A stretch of DNA of 64,000 nt from an uncultured Bradyrhizobium sp. GTDB lineage: Bacteria; Pseudomonadota; Alphaproteobacteria; Rhizobiales; Xanthobacteraceae. Positions 31,208 through 40,308 of the stretch are shown in pieces. Made by a program: the position numbers and the translations under genes. Position 1 is the first letter of the stretch. Every line of letters begins with the position of its first letter. The notes below the pieces were generated by a model, which saw only the letters and a program-made list of their open reading frames with translations, was not told where the DNA came from and did no database searches. The stretch spans positions 62,001-126,000 of the forward strand of contig NZ_CAKZJO010000054.1 in NCBI RefSeq assembly GCF_936943645.1, in the 5' to 3' direction.

Positions 31208-31428
31208 TTCCGCCGCCCACCAATGTCCTGTCGAGCAATAAGCCCAGCACCGTGCATTGGAACCCGCGGTCGTTAAGATTTAATGCAAATCGAATGCGTC
31301 CTCTTACGGAAAAATAACCCTTATGCGCTCTCGACGTAAGCTTCGCGTAAGCTTGGCCCGCTTACGCTCACGCAATCCGGAGCCTCGCGGCTGCGGAACC
31401 GCGGCGAGCCTTCGGCCGTTGTCGGCCC

Positions 31429-31656
31429 ATGCGGATCAGAGAAGAAAACCGAAACATGTTTCTGCTGGCGACGGTGGCACTGTGCTGTAGCGCCGTGGCC
31501 GGCACGTTGACACTGCTTGAGCCAGTGCTTCGACCGCAGCCCGAAAGGCTGGTCGCCGAGAGATCGCTGACCGACGTCCCCCGGACGTCGGACCTGACGC
31601 CGGTTCGGGTGGTGGGCGCCCCGTTCGAGCCCAACGTCAACCCGCGCCAGCGCTAG
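31429..31656 (+). CDS. Small exported or membrane-anchored protein, 75 aa
   Basis: A basic N-terminus (MRIREENRN) leads into one hydrophobic segment, MFLLATVALCCSAVAGTLTL, followed by a Pro/Arg-rich mature part (EPVLRPQPERLVAERS, PVRVVGAPFEPNVNPRQR). The start may be 31429 or the internal ATG at 31456. It could be a signal peptide or a signal anchor. No family recognised. It is divergent from the chemotaxis receptor. Confidence 0.5.
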   Translation: MRIREENRNMFLLATVALCCSAVAGTLTLLEPVLRPQPERLVAERSLTDVPRTSDLTPVRVVGAPFEPNVNPRQR

Positions 31657-31696
31657 AGTCTCTCCCGTACCGATGGAATCGGAACGGCTCGTGCGC

Positions 31697-31861
31697 TCAC
31701 CTTGGCGATGCCTCCGTGCCCTCCTCGGGCCGGCTTTGCGCACGCGCCAATTCCTCCACGAACGCGATCACCTCCGCCCGCTTGTCGGGCGGTAGCGACA
31801 GGAACGCGCGGATGAGCCTCAGGCCCTCCACTTCGTCCGAACGTTCAGTTCCGGAATCCAT
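31697..31861 (-). CDS. Conserved small protein, 54 aa
   Basis: Product MDSGTERSDEVEGLRLIRAF, then LSLPPDKRAEVIAFVEELA and a short tail ending TEASPR. The pattern of two amphipathic helices with LPP between them occurs in many short Bradyrhizobium proteins located near regulators; the function is unknown. GAAGGTAGG precedes the ATG. Too short for most automated calls, but the codon pattern is clear. Confidence 0.65.
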   Translation of the reverse strand: MDSGTERSDEVEGLRLIRAFLSLPPDKRAEVIAFVEELARAQSRPEEGTEASPR

Positions 31862-31961
31862 TTGCCTACCTTCGGGTGACCGGGAAAAATATGCAATCCC
31901 TTGTCAACCGTCTTGATTCGACGCAGCCGCTTTGCTGGAATGGGGGTGGCTGAGGTGGATC

Positions 31962-32336
31962 ATGAAATGGATCAGGGAACGCGACGCACTGATCGCGCAG
32001 ACACTGGCCTTCGTCCAATCGGTAACCGGCAAAAAGGATGATGTCCTTCTGCTGGAGGGCACCCAGGCTGCGTCGACCGTGACGACGGAGGTTGTTGCGG
32101 TCGAGACCGTCACCGTCGAGCTGGAGCCCGTGAAGGCTCCCCCGCCGCCGCCGCCCGCGCCTCTCCCGCCACCACGGGCGATCGGCGACTTCCGCACCGA
32201 GATGCAGGCCCGCATCGCCAATTTCCGCAAGCACCAGGAGCGGTTCGAGCGCGAGCGGGAGGAGTATTGTGCGGAAACCCTGACCAAACTGCGCGCCGCC
32301 ATCCGCGACGCCTCGGGCCCATTGGTCAAGAAATAG
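31962..32336 (+). CDS. Conserved hypothetical protein with Pro-rich linker, 124 aa
   Basis: Three parts: an N-terminal helix (MKWIRERDALIAQTLAFVQSV), a Val/Thr/Glu stretch followed by a run of prolines (PPPPPPAPLPPP, about residues 67-78), and a C-terminal charged helix (EMQARIANFRKHQERFERER). Soluble. Start 31962 has GAGGTGG upstream, and the preceding 10 codons are not protein-like. I know no function. A coiled-coil partner interaction is possible. Confidence 0.65.
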   Translation: MKWIRERDALIAQTLAFVQSVTGKKDDVLLLEGTQAASTVTTEVVAVETVTVELEPVKAPPPPPPAPLPPPRAIGDFRTEMQARIANFRKHQERFEREREEYCAETLTKLRAAIRDASGPLVKK

Positions 32337-32348
32337 GCCGACCGGCCT

Positions 32349-32456
32349 CTACAGCCAGGACCAGACCAGCAAAAGATTGGCCGTGCAGGCGCCGAATAGC
32401 GCCAGCGTCAGCGGCAGGAGCATGTGCCCGCAGGAGGTTTTCAGGTCGCTCGTCAT
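32349..32456 (-). CDS. Small membrane protein, 35 aa
   Basis: Product begins MTSDLKTSCGHMLLPL and continues as one hydrophobic helix (TLALFGACTANLLLVWSWL) to the stop. It converges with the 31962-32336 gene. No strong ribosome site; kept because the hydrophobic pattern and codon use are coherent. Confidence 0.4.
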   Translation of the reverse strand: MTSDLKTSCGHMLLPLTLALFGACTANLLLVWSWL

Positions 32457-32652
32457 GGCCGGAAACATCCGCTGATTCCGCCAAACGAGTCCCAGGGATT
32501 CTTTTTTCCGGGATTCAGGACTCGTTAAGGACTCAGGGCCCGGCGACTTTCATGGCCTCGATCAGGGCTTTGATCACGCCCCCGTGATCAGTCACAGCCT
32601 GGAACCGGGCGGCCGGCGAGATCGTTGACGGGCTTTCCGGGAGCGGCACGAA

Positions 32653-32907
32653 ATGCCCTACGCCTTGTTCTGTAACGACGCCCAGATCAGCAAGGCCTAT
32701 CCGAGCGAGTCCGACGTCTGGAAGGTCGCCCAGCGCAGCGGCCTGGTCGTGGATGTCAGCGCCGACGACGACCGTCCGGGGCCGCGCCGGGTGCTCGACA
32801 ATGATTACGAGATCAAACCCTGCCGGGCCGCCCAGGGCGAGGACCCCGCCAAGAACAAGGCCGAGGCCGAGCGCCAGTCCCGGGTGGAGCTGCAGCTGAA
32901 TTCGTGA
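32653..32907 (+). CDS. Conserved small hypothetical protein, 84 aa
   Basis: Begins MPYALFCNDAQISKAYPSES, then DVWKVAQRSGLVVDV and a C-terminal highly charged tail (EDPAKNKAEAERQSRVELQ). The N-terminal 60 residues look like a compact alpha/beta domain. Similar short proteins are widespread in Bradyrhizobium, with no assigned role. The sequence upstream (32457-32652) holds no gene. Confidence 0.7.
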   Translation: MPYALFCNDAQISKAYPSESDVWKVAQRSGLVVDVSADDDRPGPRRVLDNDYEIKPCRAAQGEDPAKNKAEAERQSRVELQLNS

Positions 32908-32935
32908 GGGTGGTGCCGGTGGACGCTACAGAGGA

Positions 32936-33178
32936 TCAGGGCGTCGCAGCCGCGAGGGAGGCCTGCTCACCCGGCATGGGCACGCAGGCCTTGCGGCGAT
33001 GCAGCCCGCGGATGGCGCCGGTGACCTTCAGCACCTTGCCCGACGGACAGGATGCGTCCTTGACGAAGGCCACCTCGTAGGGGGCCAGCATCAGAGGCTC
33101 GGATTTGAGGATTGTCTGTGCAGAGCACGGCAGGGAAAAGAAGCACGAGAGCACCACTGCCGACACCAAGATACGCAT
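32936..33178 (-). CDS. Exported small protein (DUF6719-like), 80 aa
   Basis: Signal peptide MRILVSAVVLSCFFSLPCSA, then a mature domain of about 58 residues with LKSEPLMLAPYEVAFVKDAS and CPSGKVLKVTGAIRGLHRRK, plus two Cys that can pair. It resembles small periplasmic proteins annotated DUF6719 in rhizobia; I am moderately sure. GGTGGGAC before the ATG at 33178 decides the start. Confidence 0.65.
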   Translation of the reverse strand: MRILVSAVVLSCFFSLPCSAQTILKSEPLMLAPYEVAFVKDASCPSGKVLKVTGAIRGLHRRKACVPMPGEQASLAAATP

Positions 33179-33382
33179 GTCCGTCGTCCCACCAGCCCGG
33201 TAATTCTCATATAACGCTTTCCGGAGCGCGAGTTCCGTAAGCGGCAAAAATTATTTTTGCTTTACCCCGATCCCATGACGCGCGTGAGAAGGCGCGCGCC
33301 GGAATGTTTGCCTGCAAATGACGCGCCAGATGGTTCACGCATTGCAAACGCAGGCGGGCTGGCGGGCGACAGCGGACAAACG

Positions 33383-33407
33383 AAAGGCCGGCGGGAAGCC
33401 GGCCTTT
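33383..33407 (-). terminator. Terminator-like hairpin after the porin gene
   Basis: AAAGGCCGGC (33383-33392) pairs with GCCGGCCTTT (33398-33407) over a 5-nt loop, 25 bp downstream of the outer-membrane protein stop on the minus strand. The minus-strand sequence continues CGTTTGTC, a weak T tract. Confidence 0.65.
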
Positions 33408-33432
33408 GTCAGAGTTTGGTCGCGATGGAGGG

Positions 33433-34140
33433 TCAGTAGCGCGAGGCTGCCGGACCGCCCCAGCCGAAGCGGTAGTTCACACCGACCTTGACGGTATGCT
33501 CGTCCTCCCGGCCGCGGACACCGACGATGTCGGCCGGACCGGAGGTGAAGGTGGTGCTGCCGAAATTATAGTACTGGTATTCGGCCTTGGCCGACCAGTT
33601 CGGCGCGAACATGTACTCGAGGCCGGCGCCGACGGTGTAGCCGTCCTTGCTGTTGCCGGTGGTGGTGAAGGCCTGCGGTACCCCGGCAACGTTGACGCCG
33701 AGGCCGCCATTGCGCCAGGCGTAACCGCCCTTGGCGTAGAGCAGCGTCGGACCCCAGGTGTAGCCGATGCGGCCGGTCACCGACCCGAGCTGGTCGGTGT
33801 TGGAGGTCACCTGCGTGCCCAGCGGGAACGTGACACCGTTATTGTTGGTCGGCAGCCAGGAATACTGGGCCTCGATACCCATCACCCAATTGGGCGCGAA
33901 CTGGTAGTCGAAGCCGCCCTGCACGCCGCCCAGGAAGCGGGCGTCGCTGGACTGGAAGCTGCTGTCGCCGGCAAACGCGCCGCCGACATGGCCGCCGATG
34001 TAGAAACCGGTCCAGTTATAAATCACCGCCGGCGGCGTATAGGCCGGAGCCTTGGCGTAGGTGCGCGGCTGCATGTCCGCGGCTGCAGCCGGCGCGACCA
34101 GCGCAAGCAGAGCGGCTGCACCCAGCAAAATCGACTTCAT
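33433..34140 (-). CDS. Outer-membrane beta-barrel protein (Omp31/Omp25-like porin family)
   Basis: A 235-aa barrel protein. Signal peptide MKSILLGAAALLALVAPAAAA, an alpha-proteobacterial linker with YNWTGFYIGGHVGGAF, then eight predicted amphipathic strands (such as GGFDYQFAPNWVMGIEAQYS, RIGYTWGPTLLYAKGGYAW, DGYTVGAGLEYMFAPNWSAK) ending in VKVGVNYRFGW before a short non-barrel tail. Rhizobial/Brucella Omp25/31 relatives are abundant structural outer-membrane proteins. ATG 34140 is chosen, since GGGG lies just before the ATG six bases earlier. The 290-bp upstream region to 34427 holds no gene. Confidence 0.9.
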   Translation of the reverse strand: MKSILLGAAALLALVAPAAAADMQPRTYAKAPAYTPPAVIYNWTGFYIGGHVGGAFAGDSSFQSSDARFLGGVQGGFDYQFAPNWVMGIEAQYSWLPTNNNGVTFPLGTQVTSNTDQLGSVTGRIGYTWGPTLLYAKGGYAWRNGGLGVNVAGVPQAFTTTGNSKDGYTVGAGLEYMFAPNWSAKAEYQYYNFGSTTFTSGPADIVGVRGREDEHTVKVGVNYRFGWGGPAASRY

Positions 34141-34427
34141 GATCATCCCCGTTCTTTCATTTACGACACTCAGGAAACAACGTGGCGTGAATTGGGTTGC
34201 TTCGCGGCGATGCCGGAACGTTGATCGTTCGTTACTGTGACGGAGTGGCAACATCGCGATTTTGTTCCGTCACGTTGCCCCGCGCCGGCTGTTTTTGTCG
34301 CCTGCGCGCGGCTCTCCGTAACGATTTGTCGCACGACGAAATCGCCCCGTTCAAAGCTCCCCGAAATGTGATCCGGCAGCTCCGGCGCCGATCGTTCTAG
34401 CACCAGCCGATGAAGGCGGGCTTTGTG

Positions 34428-34862
34428 CTACCGCGCCATCTTTTCGAGTTCCGGAAAGGGTGCGTAAACCGCACCGGCGCAGAGCTCGTTGGTCCGGTCG
34501 ACGACGCGGTCCGCCCGTCCGTTGACGAAGATGACGGCGCGCTCGCGCATGGCCTTGTAGCTGCCGTCGCTCTCGCGCGGGGTGAAATGCAGGCAGCTGA
34601 CATAGAACTGCCGGCCGCCGACCTCGCGCTGGACCGGCTCGGCCATGCTGGCCTCGCGCACACCGACCGGGTTGTTCAGATAGGTGCGCATCAGCGCCAG
34701 CGTGTCGCTGCGGAAATTGTCCGGAAAGGGCTGCGGCCCGCCGGCCTGGGTCCCGCCCATGAAGGTCGGACGGTCACTGTCGCTGCCGAAACAGGCCGCA
34801 AGCGCCAGCGGCAAGGCCAGGATCAACACCAGGCGTACCGTTTGTTTCGCCAATCGCCCCAC
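34428..34862 (-). CDS. Putative lipoprotein, 144 aa
   Basis: N-terminal signal MGRLAKQTVRLVLILALPL with a lipobox LALAAC (acylated Cys at about residue 24). The mature part is soluble with FYVSCLHFTPRESDGSYKAM and AVIFVNGRADRVVDRTNELC (two Cys, possible disulphide). The family is unknown to me, but the pattern recurs in Bradyrhizobium envelope proteins. Anchored in the inner or outer membrane by inference. Confidence 0.75.
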   Translation of the reverse strand: MGRLAKQTVRLVLILALPLALAACFGSDSDRPTFMGGTQAGGPQPFPDNFRSDTLALMRTYLNNPVGVREASMAEPVQREVGGRQFYVSCLHFTPRESDGSYKAMRERAVIFVNGRADRVVDRTNELCAGAVYAPFPELEKMAR

Positions 34863-35077
34863 AGGTCACGCGCTCCGCTCGAACAGACTCGAAAGCCGTT
34901 CTAGCCGCTCGGTTGCGCAAAGGGAATTCGCGTCCTCAAGGAGACTTTACAACGCGCGCACCGACGCGCCGCCGGCGTCTTCCGCTCTCGCGGAAAGTGC
35001 CGAGACGGCGGGCCGGGCCTGAGATCCCGACGCGGCGGCGGGGCAATGCTTGGGATGCCGCCGCGCCGGATCAGTCG

Positions 35078-35446
35078 TTAGCTGCGCTTCTCGATGGTCG
35101 CCGGCTTGGTCAGGTCCGGCTGCGCCTTCAGCGACTTCTTGGCCGACAGATGCTTGTGGTGATGGCGATGCTTGCGCACCGTCTTGTGCTCGTCCGGCGT
35201 CACGGCCGCGTTGGCATTCATCGCCTTCGACTTGGTATCCACCTTGGCGTCCGCCTTGACGTCGGCGGCCTTCGCATCGGCCTTGACGCCGGCTTCGGAT
35301 TTCGCGGCGGCGGTCGAGGCCTTGGTCTGGCTCTGGTCCGCCTTGATCACCGGGGCGGTCGCGGTGGTCTTGCCAGCCTCGGCGGCGAAGGCCGGGGCTG
35401 CGATCACGGAAGCGGCGAGCAAGGCTGCGGAAATGGTCTTCAGCAT
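35078..35446 (-). CDS. Exported Ala/Lys-rich low-complexity protein, 122 aa
   Basis: Signal peptide MLKTISAALLAASVIAAPAFA, then a long Ala/Lys/Asp/Thr-rich stretch with KADAKAADVKADAKVDTKSK repeats, and a basic His-rich motif (RKHRHHHKHL) near the C-terminus. It resembles acid-shock-type or metal-binding disordered periplasmic proteins; no family assigned. The His cluster could bind metal, but this is only composition. Confidence 0.65.
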   Translation of the reverse strand: MLKTISAALLAASVIAAPAFAAEAGKTTATAPVIKADQSQTKASTAAAKSEAGVKADAKAADVKADAKVDTKSKAMNANAAVTPDEHKTVRKHRHHHKHLSAKKSLKAQPDLTKPATIEKRS

Positions 35447-35690
35447 GGTGGTCTCCTCTTGGAAGGATCTCGAGGCGGCGCCCTCTCGCTACCTCTTCGA
35501 TCGTAGGTGGGAGCCTAGGGGGCGGGCTCTGAACCCGATCTGAAGCCGACGGCTGGCTTCCGTTCATCTCGATGACAAGTTTGTCATCTGCGCCGGGGGA
35601 TCGTGCGATGCGGGAATGTTTTTGCCGGACGGGTGTTCCGGTCTTCGGGCAATCGTGTAGGATCGCCACGTTCCATACGGGAGAACTTAG

Positions 35691-36233
35691 ATGCGCAAAC
35701 TCTCAATGCTTGTCGTGCCGGGACTCGTCGCCATGTCGCTGGCGGTCGCACCGGTGCTGTCCAGCGCCTATGCCGCCGGCAGTGACGAGCCCTCCTCGCC
35801 GCCGAAGTCCGACTCCTCGTCCAAGAAGGGCAAGAAGAAGAGCTCTTCCGTCAACGATCCGAAATTCCTCGCTGCCTATCGCACCGCCTACACCACGATC
35901 TACGACAACCACGACTACACCGGCGCGATCGGCCAGCTGAAATCGCTGAAGCGCGACGACGTCGCCGACGTCGCCAACCTGATCGGCTACTCCTATCGCA
36001 AGCTCGGCGACTACCAGTCGTCGAAGGCCTATTACGAGCTGGCGCTGAAGGACGATCCGAACCACGTCCGTACCTGGCAGTATTACGGCCTCTGGCAGCT
36101 CGAGCAGGGCAACCGCGAACAGGCGCAGTACCACCTGAACAAGATCGCCTCGCTCGCCGGCACCGACAGCTCCGAGTATCGCTCGCTCGCCGCAGCGCTC
36201 GACAAGCCGACCGGCGCGACACTCGTCTACTGA
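35691..36233 (+). CDS. Exported tetratricopeptide-repeat protein, 180 aa
   Basis: Signal peptide MRKLSMLVVPGLVAMSLAVA, a Ser/Lys-rich linker (KSDSSSKKGKKKSSS), then TPR-like helices: FLAAYRTAYTTIYDNHDYTG, NLIGYSYRKLGDYQSSKAYY and VRTWQYYGLWQLEQGNREQA. TPR proteins act as scaffolds for protein-protein contacts, here in the periplasm. A strong hairpin terminator follows 24 bp after the stop. The upstream 240 bp holds no gene. Confidence 0.8.
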   Translation: MRKLSMLVVPGLVAMSLAVAPVLSSAYAAGSDEPSSPPKSDSSSKKGKKKSSSVNDPKFLAAYRTAYTTIYDNHDYTGAIGQLKSLKRDDVADVANLIGYSYRKLGDYQSSKAYYELALKDDPNHVRTWQYYGLWQLEQGNREQAQYHLNKIASLAGTDSSEYRSLAAALDKPTGATLVY

Positions 36234-36257
36234 CGACAACGCATCTTTGAACGACGC

Positions 36258-36290
36258 GAACGGGCACACCCCCAGGGGTTGTGCCCGTTC
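36258..36290 (+). terminator. Rho-independent terminator
   Basis: GAACGGGCACA (36258-36268) pairs with TGTGCCCGTTC (36280-36290), with further CCCC/GGGG pairing in the loop, then TGCTTT. It ends the TPR gene transcript. Confidence 0.8.
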
Positions 36291-36344
36291 TGCTTTCTCG
36301 GCTAGCTTTGCGCACCAAATCTCCCCCCCGCAAATTGGTGCGCA

Positions 36345-37730
36345 ATGGACAAGTGGCTGCGATCCGCGATCGACTACATCGGCTCCTGGATCGACTTTCA
36401 ACTGACGACGATCCAGCAGCCTGGCGTCATCGTCGCCTTCGCCCATCGCGGCGAGATCGTCGCCGAGCATGCGTTCGGTCTTGCCAATCTCGACACCGGC
36501 GAGAAGCTCACCCCGCGCCATCTCTGCCGCATCGCCTCGCACTCGAAGAGCTTTACCGCGGCCGGCATCATGAAGCTGCGCGAGCAACGCAAGCTTCGGC
36601 TCGACGATGCAGTCGGCCAATTCGTCGGCGGCCTCCATCCGCGCGTCGCCGAGGCGACGATCGCGCAGGTGCTCTCGCACAGCGCAGGGCTGACGCGCGA
36701 CGGCGCCGATTCCGGCCAGTTCATCGACCGGCGCCCCTATCTCAACGCGAAGGAGCTGCTGGCGGAATTGAAGCTGCCGACCGCGATCGCATCAGGCACG
36801 CGCTTCAAATATTCCAATCACGGCTTTGGTCTGCTCGGCCTCGTGATCGAGGCCGTTACCAGGGAGCCCTACGCAGTCTGGATCAAGCGCGAGATCGTCG
36901 AGGCCGCGGGCCTTCGCGAGACTGCACCGGACGCGCCGCTTCCAAAGGACGTGCGGTTCGCGCGCGGCCACACGCGCAAAGTCCCGCTGGGCGAGCGCTG
37001 CGTGATCCCCGGCGACAATCCCACCAACGCGATGGCATCGGCGACGGGCTTCGCCGCTACCGCCGGCGATACCGCCCGCTTCTTCGCGCAGCTGGCGCCC
37101 AATGCCAGACGGAGTGTGCTGTCCGCGGCGAGCCGCCGCGAGATGACGCGACATCACTGGCGCATCCCGCAGAGCTTCGAGGCCTATTATGGCCTCGGCA
37201 TCAACGTCGGCAAGACTGACGGCTGGGACTGGTTCGGCCATGGCGGGCACTTCCAGGGCTACATCTCCCGGACCTGCGCGATCCCGGCCTGCGACCTCAC
37301 GATCAGCATCATCAGCAACTCCATCGATGGCGGTGCACCGTTCTGGATGGACGGCGCGATGCAGATCCTGCGCGTCTTCAAGACACGCGGCGCACCCGAG
37401 CGCCGCGTGCGCGACTGGACCGGCCGCTGGTGGACGATCTGGGGCGCGACCGATCTCGTCCCCGCGGGCAACCGCGTGCTCGTCGCCAATCCGCAATTCA
37501 TCAATCCGTTCATGGATGCCGCAGAGATCGAGGTCACCGGCCGCGACACCGGCAAGCTCGCCTGGGCGGCCGGCTATTCCAGCCATGGCGAGCCCGTGCG
37601 CCGCATCCGCGACAAGCGCGGCAAGGTCAGCGACATCTGGATCGCCGGCGCCAACATCAAGCCCGCAAGCGTCGTCGCGAAGGAAATCGCGCGCCGCTAT
37701 CCGCCACGCAAGCGCCGCCCTACTCCCTGA
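36345..37730 (+). CDS. Serine hydrolase of the beta-lactamase/penicillin-binding protein superfamily
   Basis: A 461-aa protein without a signal peptide, so probably cytoplasmic. The catalytic SxxK is ASHSKSFTAAG (Ser-His-Ser-Lys) at about residue 65. The second motif lies in FKYSNHGFGLLG (Tyr-Ser-Asn), and the third region is GHGGHFQGYIS. A C-terminal domain of about 120 residues follows. Family members include esterases and D-aminopeptidases; the substrate is unknown. The stop overlaps the convergent peptidase S10 gene by 11 bp. Confidence 0.87.
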   Translation: MDKWLRSAIDYIGSWIDFQLTTIQQPGVIVAFAHRGEIVAEHAFGLANLDTGEKLTPRHLCRIASHSKSFTAAGIMKLREQRKLRLDDAVGQFVGGLHPRVAEATIAQVLSHSAGLTRDGADSGQFIDRRPYLNAKELLAELKLPTAIASGTRFKYSNHGFGLLGLVIEAVTREPYAVWIKREIVEAAGLRETAPDAPLPKDVRFARGHTRKVPLGERCVIPGDNPTNAMASATGFAATAGDTARFFAQLAPNARRSVLSAASRREMTRHHWRIPQSFEAYYGLGINVGKTDGWDWFGHGGHFQGYISRTCAIPACDLTISIISNSIDGGAPFWMDGAMQILRVFKTRGAPERRVRDWTGRWWTIWGATDLVPAGNRVLVANPQFINPFMDAAEIEVTGRDTGKLAWAAGYSSHGEPVRRIRDKRGKVSDIWIAGANIKPASVVAKEIARRYPPRKRRPTP

Positions 37731-39285
37731 TCAGCGCTTCGACCTCGCTGCGAAACGCCTGTCGCGAGCCCCCTTGCGAATAGAACATGTGGCCGCCAGG
37801 ATAGACGACGAACTTCACGCGCTGCGTCGCGAAGGCCGGCATCTGGTCGAGCACCCGCTTCGTTCCGAAATAGGGCGTGGCCAGATCGAACAGGCCGTGC
37901 GCGACCAGGACGTTCAGCTTGGCGTCGGTCGCGAGGATCTGGCGCAGCTCGGACACCGATTGCGGCGGGTTGATGCCGCGGCCGAAATCCCAGTGGCCTT
38001 CGACAGTGCCGTTCAGCACTTCATAGGAGCCGTCGGGCCGCCAATTGAGCTTGCGCGTGAGCACGTCGACGGCAGCGCTCGTCAGCGGCGCCTGGAGCGC
38101 ATCGCCCGAGGGATCGCCGAACCGCGAGCTGCTGGAATCCGGATAGGGATCGAAGCCGCGCACCGAAGCGTCGTAACGTCCCGTCACCTTGCCGTTCTTG
38201 CGGTCGAATTCCCGGCGGAATTCACCGACGTCGAAACGGCCGGCGAGCCTGCGGCTCACCGCCTGGTCGATGCCGGTGAGCGCGGCGACCTTGTCAGCCA
38301 GACGATTGGTGGCCTCCTTGTCCGCCTCGCCCTTGACGAGGTCGGCCAGGAATTCGCCACGCGCGTAAGCCTCGACGTCGGCGAGATCGGCGCGCTTGAC
38401 CGGACCCTTGGCGTCGCGCGCCACCGCCACATAGCTCGGCAGCGTCGCGACATATTGCAGGAGACTGGTGCCGGTGAATTCGCGGAAGTCCAGAAGCGGC
38501 GACACCAGGATCAGGCCCTTGATGCCGACGCCATGCTGGATCTGCAACTGGCGCACGACCTTCGGCCCGCGAATGCCGCCATAGCTCTCGCCCGCGACGT
38601 ATTTCGGCGAGGTCAGGCGATCGTGCTTCTCGAGCCAGCGGCGGATCACCAGCGCGATGGTGTTGACGTCGCCGTCGACGGAATAGAACGATTTTCGCGC
38701 CTCCTCGCCGCTCGCGACGAAACGGCTGTAGCCGGTGCTGACGGGATCGATGAAGACGAGGTCGGTGAAGTCGAGCCAGGTCTCCGCGTTCGGCTTCACC
38801 TCGGGCGAAGCCGACGGCGACAGCCCATCGCCATCGAGCGGCAGCCGCCAAGGCCCTGCCGCGCCGAACTGGAGCCACGCCGAGGACGCCCCGGGCCCGC
38901 CATTGAACAGGAACGTGACCGGCCGCGTGGCGCGGTCGGCGCCGTCGAGCTGGTAGGACGTATAGGCGATGTCGGCGAGCGGCTCGCCCTTGCCGTCGAA
39001 CACGCGGATGGAGCCGGCGGTCGCGGCGAAGTTGAGGGTACGGCCGGGCAGATCCAGCGTCTGCTGCGTGGTCGTGTCAGGCGGAAGACGATGCAGCTCG
39101 GCCGCCGACGGCGCAGCCTGCGCCGCGCTTTGCGCGTTGCCGGCCCGCCCACCTTTCTGTCCCGCGGGCGAGGCCGCCTCGGCGCGCGGCTGCGGATCGT
39201 CTGCGCGCGCGACGCTCGCGAGCGCGACCGCGGACACGGCCAGCACGAGCCCGGTTCGTCGCAGCGTCGGCAAGATCATGAGCAT
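37720..39285 (-). CDS. Exported serine carboxypeptidase, peptidase family S10
   Basis: A 521-aa S10 peptidase with signal peptide (LRRTGLVLAVSAVALASVARA). Conserved parts: VTFLFNGGPGASSAWLQFG (oxyanion region), VFIDPVSTGYSRF, the nucleophile in YVAGESYGGIRGP (Ser), GINPPQSVSELRQ, the catalytic Asp region LVAHGLFDLATPY, and the catalytic His in VVYPGGHMFYSQGGS. These enzymes release C-terminal amino acids from peptides in the periplasm. It has the usual family length. An Ala/Gln/Arg-rich segment after the signal peptide is likely a linker. The 240 bp upstream to 39528 hold no gene. Confidence 0.92.
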   Translation of the reverse strand: MLMILPTLRRTGLVLAVSAVALASVARADDPQPRAEAASPAGQKGGRAGNAQSAAQAAPSAAELHRLPPDTTTQQTLDLPGRTLNFAATAGSIRVFDGKGEPLADIAYTSYQLDGADRATRPVTFLFNGGPGASSAWLQFGAAGPWRLPLDGDGLSPSASPEVKPNAETWLDFTDLVFIDPVSTGYSRFVASGEEARKSFYSVDGDVNTIALVIRRWLEKHDRLTSPKYVAGESYGGIRGPKVVRQLQIQHGVGIKGLILVSPLLDFREFTGTSLLQYVATLPSYVAVARDAKGPVKRADLADVEAYARGEFLADLVKGEADKEATNRLADKVAALTGIDQAVSRRLAGRFDVGEFRREFDRKNGKVTGRYDASVRGFDPYPDSSSSRFGDPSGDALQAPLTSAAVDVLTRKLNWRPDGSYEVLNGTVEGHWDFGRGINPPQSVSELRQILATDAKLNVLVAHGLFDLATPYFGTKRVLDQMPAFATQRVKFVVYPGGHMFYSQGGSRQAFRSEVEALIRE

Positions 39286-39528
39286 GATTGGTCTCCCTGC
39301 CCGGCTGTCATAGCCGATGCACGGCGAAGCTAGCGAGGAATTGCGACGGTTTGCGGGATCCTTGGTCGATGGCGCGGCCTCGGCTGGCTCAAATCAACCC
39401 GTTTTGTTCTCCGAAGACGACAATCGCCCGTTTGCCTTGAGAGGCGGTCATCCTCGACAATGGAGGCCCACCTCGTATAGACGAGCCCGGCGGAACTTTC
39501 TCCAGCCAGCGGCCCTGCCCGACAAGCC

Positions 39529-40308
39529 ATGACCAAGCCCACGCGATACGACCGGATCGCCTTCGTCGCCAGCCCGAGCAGCGAAGCGCAGGCCGCCTAT
39601 GTCCAGCTCACCCGGGACTACGGCAATTGCGCCCCCGAGGAGGCCGACATTGTGGTCGCGCTCGGCGGCGACGGGTTGATGCTGCAGACGCTGCACCAGA
39701 ACATGCACACGGGAAAGCCGATCTACGGCATGCATCGCGGCACCGTCGGCTTCCTGATGAACGAATATTCGACGCACGATCTGCGCGCGCGGCTCGAAGC
39801 CGCGCATGAATCCGAGATCAATCCGCTTCTGATGCGCGCGACCGACGTCAACGACCGCGTCCACCTGCACCACGCCATCAACGAAGTCGCCCTGTTCCGG
39901 CAGACCTACCAGGCGGCGCGCCTGCGGATCATGATCGACGAACGCGAGCGCATGCCGGAGCTGATCGCCGACGGGATCATGGTGGCAACGCCGGCCGGCT
40001 CGACCGCCTACAATCTGTCGGCGCAGGGACCGATCCTGCCGATCAACGCAGCGCTGCTGGCGCTGACCCCGATCAGCCCCTTCCGCCCGCGCCGCTGGCG
40101 CGGCGCGCTGCTGCCCAACACGGCCTATGTCGTGATCGAGGTGCTGGAGGGCGACAAGCGCCCCGTGGCGGCGGTCGCCGACCACGACGAGGTGCGCGAC
40201 GTCCGCCGCGTCGAGGTGCTCTCCGACAAGACCATCTCGATGCGGATGATGTTCGACCCCGGCCACAGTCTGGAAGAGCGTATTTTGCGCGAGCAGTTCG
40301 GCTACTGA
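39529..40308 (+). CDS. nadK: NAD kinase
   Basis: A 259-aa ATP-NAD kinase. The GGDG motif is [15 protein letters not shown] (about residues 45-59). The substrate-binding block [20 protein letters not shown] and the C-terminal [15 protein letters not shown] are intact. It phosphorylates NAD to NADP, an essential reaction. The length is typical of alphaproteobacterial NadK, which lack the N-terminal extension of some homologues. It converges with a lipoprotein gene, overlapping by 7 bp. Confidence 0.95.
   Translation: MTKPTRYDRIAFVASPSSEAQAAYVQLTRDYGNCAPEEADIVVALGGDGLMLQTLHQNMHTGKPIYGMHRGTVGFLMNEYSTHDLRARLEAAHESEINPLLMRATDVNDRVHLHHAINEVALFRQTYQAARLRIMIDERERMPELIADGIMVATPAGSTAYNLSAQGPILPINAALLALTPISPFRPRRWRGALLPNTAYVVIEVLEGDKRPVAAVADHDEVRDVRRVEVLSDKTISMRMMFDPGHSLEERILREQFGY

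Noticed and set aside
29237..31276. 679-codon + strand frame opposite the chemotaxis receptor
   Set aside because: Antisense shadow, no recognisable domain.
34141..34427. Frames between the porin and lipoprotein genes
   Set aside because: No protein-like sequence; likely only promoter region for the porin gene.
39317..39532. 71-codon + strand frame before nadK
   Set aside because: No ribosome site, random-looking composition, overlaps the nadK start.
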